Assembly (NCBI GenBank): GCA_047495785.1 | Contig: JBLDXI010000050.1 | Span: forward strand, 1 to 64,000 | Origin: Lepidodermella squamata | Lineage: Eukaryota > Gastrotricha | Length of the DNA stretch: 64,000 bases | Direction: 5' to 3' | In this document: positions 60,134 to 64,000 of the stretch, piece by piece | How positions within the stretch are numbered: position 1 is the stretch's first letter | Layout: every line of letters starts with the position of its first letter | Made by a program: the position numbers and the translations under genes | The notes under the pieces: model-generated | Told to the model about the DNA's origin: nothing | Database searches by the model: none | The model's input: the letters and a program-made list of their open reading frames with translations, nothing else

Positions 60134-60534
60134 ATGAACAAGCTAGTTTTATTGACCGTTACTGTGGTAAGTTTTCGAAATGAAACATTCAACAGCTAAA
60201 TTCTTGATTTTGTAATCTATTCAAGGCATTGATTGTTGTGTGGACCGTCGAACTGGGAGAAGGAAAGAAACATACGAAAGACGATTCTGTTGTCAAGCCT
60301 GTTTCAGGAGAGGATGCTTCGAATGGGAAGGCTGGAAACGCAAAGAATGTAAAGGGAAAGGGTGGGAAGCAGGCTGGGAAAACGGCTGGAAACAGCAAAT
60401 CGAAAAACGGCGGAAAGTCGAAAAAAGAGCATAAGAGTGACAAATCAGGACACAGCCATAAAGGTGGGAAATCGAAAACGAATCATAAAGGCGGGAAAAG
60501 GGGAAAATTCACATCAACACAAACAATGAAATGA
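60134..60534 (+). CDS. Small Lys/Gly-rich secreted protein
   Basis: The two exons are 60134-60166 and 60226-60534, with an in-phase intron of 59 bp (gtaagt...ttcaag), giving 113 residues. The N-terminus MNKLVLLTVTV/ALIVVWTVELGEG is a signal peptide. The rest is about one quarter Lys with much Gly, Ser and Asn, and contains GGKSKKEHK, SHKGGKSKTNHKGGK motifs in weak tandem. There are no cysteines. It is predicted to be a secreted, disordered, very basic protein. Roles such as polyanion binding, antimicrobial action or cuticle matrix are possible but not shown. No family is recognised. Confidence 0.75.
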
Positions 60535-61230
60535 GTCATGACTGGTCGTTCTACACATCAGGAATATGCTATGATGCGGATCGATCGAAATCACTGAACA
60601 TTTCGGTTTTGTGTCGGCTTTTATGTGGTAAGGTAAGGTGACGGTTAGTTTTACTCTTTGTGAAATATTATTGAGTAAGATCTGAAGATTGAACCTTGAA
60701 TAAGTTCCTCCCATAACCCTAAATAACTCGAATCTGCTTTCCATATTGCTTATACTTGTTTTAATTGTCTCTTGCGCATAGTAAAATTGGAAAAAAAATC
60801 TTCATTTCAGCAAGAAGATGTCTTCTAAGGGTGTCTTTTGTTTTCATCGTATTGCGAAATTCATGATGCCGAAGCTGCCATTGAACCTTCACAATTTGGA
60901 AATTCGCAAGGCGTGATAGGCCACAGCTGCAATGTGTTTTGCTGTTTGCTGCTTGTTTCACCCCCGGCGTTTTATGGCCAGCATGGTTTCGGTATCCCCT
61001 TCGACTACCGACTTCGACTACGTGTGGATTTTGTGACTCGGTTGTAATATATTTTAGTTGGAGGTATCTAATATAGATTTCCAAACACGAATTCGCTGAG
61101 TGTGGCGGCGAAAAAGCTCCATGAAAACAAACATTGAATTTCGATTTACTCACGCACTCGAAAAAATGGACATGTTTAAAAGTCTATAGCCGTTACGTTT
61201 AGCAAAGCGAAATTTCGTAGGAGCGGGGCG
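60535..61230. other. Intergenic region
   Basis: No gene is supported. A minus-strand open frame at 60761-61153 has no motif. Confidence 0.4.
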
Positions 61231-62445
61231 TCAACTTAGCATTAATTGAAACAAGATACAGTCAATGACTAAAATCGTAACGCCAATCACTAGGCCTGCC
61301 CCCAAGTCGATAGCTCGAATGTAGTTCATGTTCAAGACAGGAATGAGTTTCAGATACGTCGGATCATTCGCCTTGCCACATGCGACTATAGTATGGAAAG
61401 TTAACAATCCTCCAGCTCCAAACTTCAAAGCAACCATAAGAACGATGTAGACCAACTCGGAGGTCTCGGGAATCATGGCTGAAATCATGCCAAGGGTGAC
61501 AGAATTAGCTAGAACAGCCGTTATATTCAAGGCGGACCTGAACAAAATTGTTGAATTTACGCAAAATATTTACGGATCAGCTCACCGATTCGCGTCGGCT
61601 GGGTCCATTATCAGAACAGCTAATTGAAGAAGGAACAAAATGTAGGTTGGTAAGAACAATGTAGGCAGGTAATAGAAGTAATCACGTTGAAGGGTGACCT
61701 TATAGGAAAATCGAAACAGGGGTGCAGGGCCGATGAGCTCCGATTCACTCTCCGATGTAATCGAAACAAACTTCCATATGTCTGCGCCGGAGATGAAATC
61801 TTTAGAAATTAGAGGCGGATATAATAGAGAGATGATAACATCGCTGCGTTTATAGGTCGTTATGAAGCTCAAAGCGCATGAGAATTGGTCGAAAGGAAAT
61901 TTTCGAAAGGAAACAGCCTTGCAGCTTGACTCGAAGTTACCACTGGCTGAAAGGAATGCTTGAAACGTTTGATTCATACTCGTGATTTCAATCATCTCTG
62001 ACTTGGTTGACATAACGTAGGGCTCGCCACTTGCAGTGTTCTCGTGATAGATTCGCGGGAACCAAACTGGCCGCTCGTCTGGGAAATTGATTGGCAAATT
62101 GAAGGCTATGAGGTCATTGCGACACGACTCCTGTGATTGGCTGTATTGCAACCTCGAGCAATTAACAGGCTGCTCGCAGTTGTGGAGCCAAGACAACGAC
62201 ATAGATCCGACTATGAGCATACTTTTTTCGACGTCCTTGACATCAACGAATCGGTAGAAACTGAACATAGTGTTAATTGTTACAGGCTTAGGCTGTGGGC
62301 AGAGAAGCTTCACGTCGACTGGCAGGTTCGGCGAGAGGATGCTAGGGTAGGTTTCGGTGAGATCATCCCAGATTTGTGAGATCGTAAGTGGCGGGGTGTC
62401 ACTTGCAGATACACTCACAACGGCGAGAATCACCAGCAAATTCAT
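61231..62445 (-). CDS. Cys-loop ligand-gated ion channel subunit, subfamily B
   Basis: The two exons are 62445-61586 and 61537-61231, with a 48-bp intron (gtgag...ttcag), giving 388 residues. The start is placed at MNLLVILAVVSVSASDTPP (signal peptide). The in-frame Met at 62607 would put a long non-signal leader in front. The conserved N-terminus TISQIWDDLTETYPS is shared with the 7.5-kb gene. Loop-A motif WFPRIYHENTASGEP, Cys-loop CKAVSFRKFPFDQFSC (14 residues between cysteines), M1 (YYLPTLFLPTYILFLLQ), and the intron inside the Arg codon of DANR/SA before M2 match too. M3-M4 loop is about 20 residues. No vicinal cysteine pair (nicotinic alpha hallmark) is seen in loop C. It is intact and probably functional. 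Confidence 0.85.
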
Positions 62446-64000
62446 CGTTAAATCCGCGACAGCGAAAGAAAAAATGATCAAAATCTGCATTGCCAAGCAT
62501 TTTTCGTGATTCAAGCTACCGGATATTGCCGATTTTCGCAATATATCTCTATATTGACATTGGGCTATTGAATTTTTACAAATTCCTAGCCTTAGAGTTG
62601 TGCTCAAATGAAAAAATCAACGTGGTGTTTCTGGGCCAAATTTGTGGACTCCGCCACCTCCTGGAGTTTGGAATCACGCGAATTAAAGGTTCCGGAAAAC
62701 CGAACAACTGCCTTTTTCGTTGATTGAGCACACCCTAATTCTTTGGACTACTATTAGTCCCAAGCCCAAATTACGAAATAACAAGTACATAAATTCAGCA
62801 AAAGAATGAATTCCTGGGTGTCATGCCTCCCCTGATTCTATTGACCTTCCTTCTCTATCCAGATCAGCCAACTTCAAATCCATGGTCCAAGTATACAGTT
62901 AGTAAGGAGAGGAGGCCTAGAGCGAAGACCGCGGAACTGGTAGGGATAACAAAATCGAGTCCCCCATTTGCTCTTTGACAGAGCTCACCATGTGGAACTG
63001 GTAGGGATGATTCCTAGCAGTACTTCGCTCTCTAAGAGGAGGGACCTATCGTTCGACCATCTTCAAACTTTGCGAAAAACTTAAAGGGTCCTCCATGATT
63101 ATTTGCAAATGTTGGGCTCAGAATGCTCGATTTACCGCTGAGAGCTGGACCCAATCGGACCCAAATGGTTATCACATTTAATTGATATCTGATATTTAGA
63201 TCTGCAGCTTTTGGCTCAGGAGCGATCCTAATTTCGAGTTCGGGCATGTTGAGCACTTTTTGAAAGTTTGCTCATCTTCGGGATTGCTCTAGTTCCGTGG
63301 CCAACAATCGGCCGTCTGCATCCCTCACAAATTTCGAGCTGGTCGCTCCTCCCGCAAGTTGTTTTGCGAGTCGAAACGGCTTCTTCATGTCTCCTTTCTG
63401 CCCGGCTTCTTCAGCTTCTGACGCCAAGTTGCTAGCGTACTTGCGTCATCACGCCTCGCAATTTTGTTGACCTCCTTACTTTTCGCCTCATACTGTAAAA
63501 ACGGAAAATCTTGCAGAGATATGAAACATCAACAACAAATTATCTCGCGTTCCAAAAACCAACGAAAAAAAAGAATTATTAATTCATCGAAGTTCATCGA
63601 ATTAATTAGAATTCTTTTCACGGAAATCAGAAAAATTATTGGAAAAATAATAATAACAGGACACGACAGAACGGGAAATAATAAGTCTACAATTTTCATC
63701 TAATGTGGTTAAACGTTTTTAACGCATACGGTAAACGGTAAACTGAAACTGCGGCAAACATACGGCAAACATACCTAATATCACTATCCTGGTTTTACCG
63801 CCAAAATCGACCACTAAAAGAACTAGCAAAAGTGGATGAAAGCCATTTGCTCATCAAAGTTGTTTCAAATTTGCATTCGTTATTTTATGGTTATATCATT
63901 TTGCAATTTAATTTTCCATGAAAATTTTCTGAAACGTTTTGCATATGCACGAAAAATACTGCTTTGTTTCATTCATCAACATAGTTATTTTTTATTTTTA
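62446..64000. other. Region without a supported gene
   Basis: I see no coding frame with motif support, no RNA gene and no TIR element. The last about 40 bases resemble the start of the longer dispersed repeat (29620 and 36370). Confidence 0.4.

Overview
The window looks like a nematode chromosome. Introns are mostly 45-60 bp with T-rich acceptors (tttcag/ttccag type). Intergenic DNA is AT-rich. The genes are expanded orphan Cys-loop channels and small Thr/Cys-rich secreted proteins, lying among Helitron, hAT, Tc1-like and Harbinger-like elements. The species cannot be named from sequence alone.

0-17.4 kb is a cluster of pentameric ligand-gated ion channel (pLGIC, Cys-loop receptor) genes of two subfamilies. 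Subfamily A (9.7-14.1 kb +, 4.07-7.14 kb +, a broken copy at 0.13-2.9 kb -, and a relic at 25.5-26.4 kb +) has a large extracellular addition: signal peptide, small Cys module, one or two EGF-like modules, two CUB-like modules and a Thr-rich linker, all ahead of a standard pLGIC core. Subfamily B (7.5-8.75 kb - and 61.2-62.4 kb -, intact; 16.4-17.4 kb - and 57.3-58.5 kb -, broken) has the plain architecture, a 14-residue Cys-loop and one conserved intron at the start of M2. Both subfamilies have very short M3-M4 loops. A 3.7-kb inverted duplication (17-3715 against 8935-12633) carries the subfamily A gene. Its left arm differs from the right mainly by single-base indels, often in homopolymers, so assembly quality is a live issue. 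A 1.33-kb composite element with terminal inverted repeats, holding a minisatellite, a tRNA-like sequence and a 179-bp satellite, sits in the M2 coding region of the 9.7-14.1 kb gene. A signal-bearing ankyrin-repeat gene follows at 14.9-16.4 kb.

19.2-25.4 kb is a nearly complete Helitron (Rep HUH plus Pif1-like helicase) with a clear 3' end (hairpin plus CTAG). 26.8-53 kb holds three copies of a Thr/Cys-rich secreted gene family: 26.8-27.8 kb - and 37.8-38.7 kb +, intact, and 48.7-52.8 kb +, destroyed by a hAT transposon with a perfect 8-bp target duplication. Between them are a degraded segmental duplication (30.2-34.8 kb against 40.0-48.0 kb), a dispersed 360-bp repeat, LINE relics and MITEs. 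52.9-57 kb is rich in MITEs. 57-62.4 kb returns to subfamily B channels, with a small Lys/Gly-rich secreted protein gene between them. 62.4-64 kb shows no supported gene.

If expressed, the channels would sit at the cell surface. The CUB/EGF additions suggest some are tethered to matrix or partner proteins, but ligand and ion selectivity cannot be read from sequence alone. Gene models were spliced by hand from splice signals, reading-frame phase and paralogue comparison.
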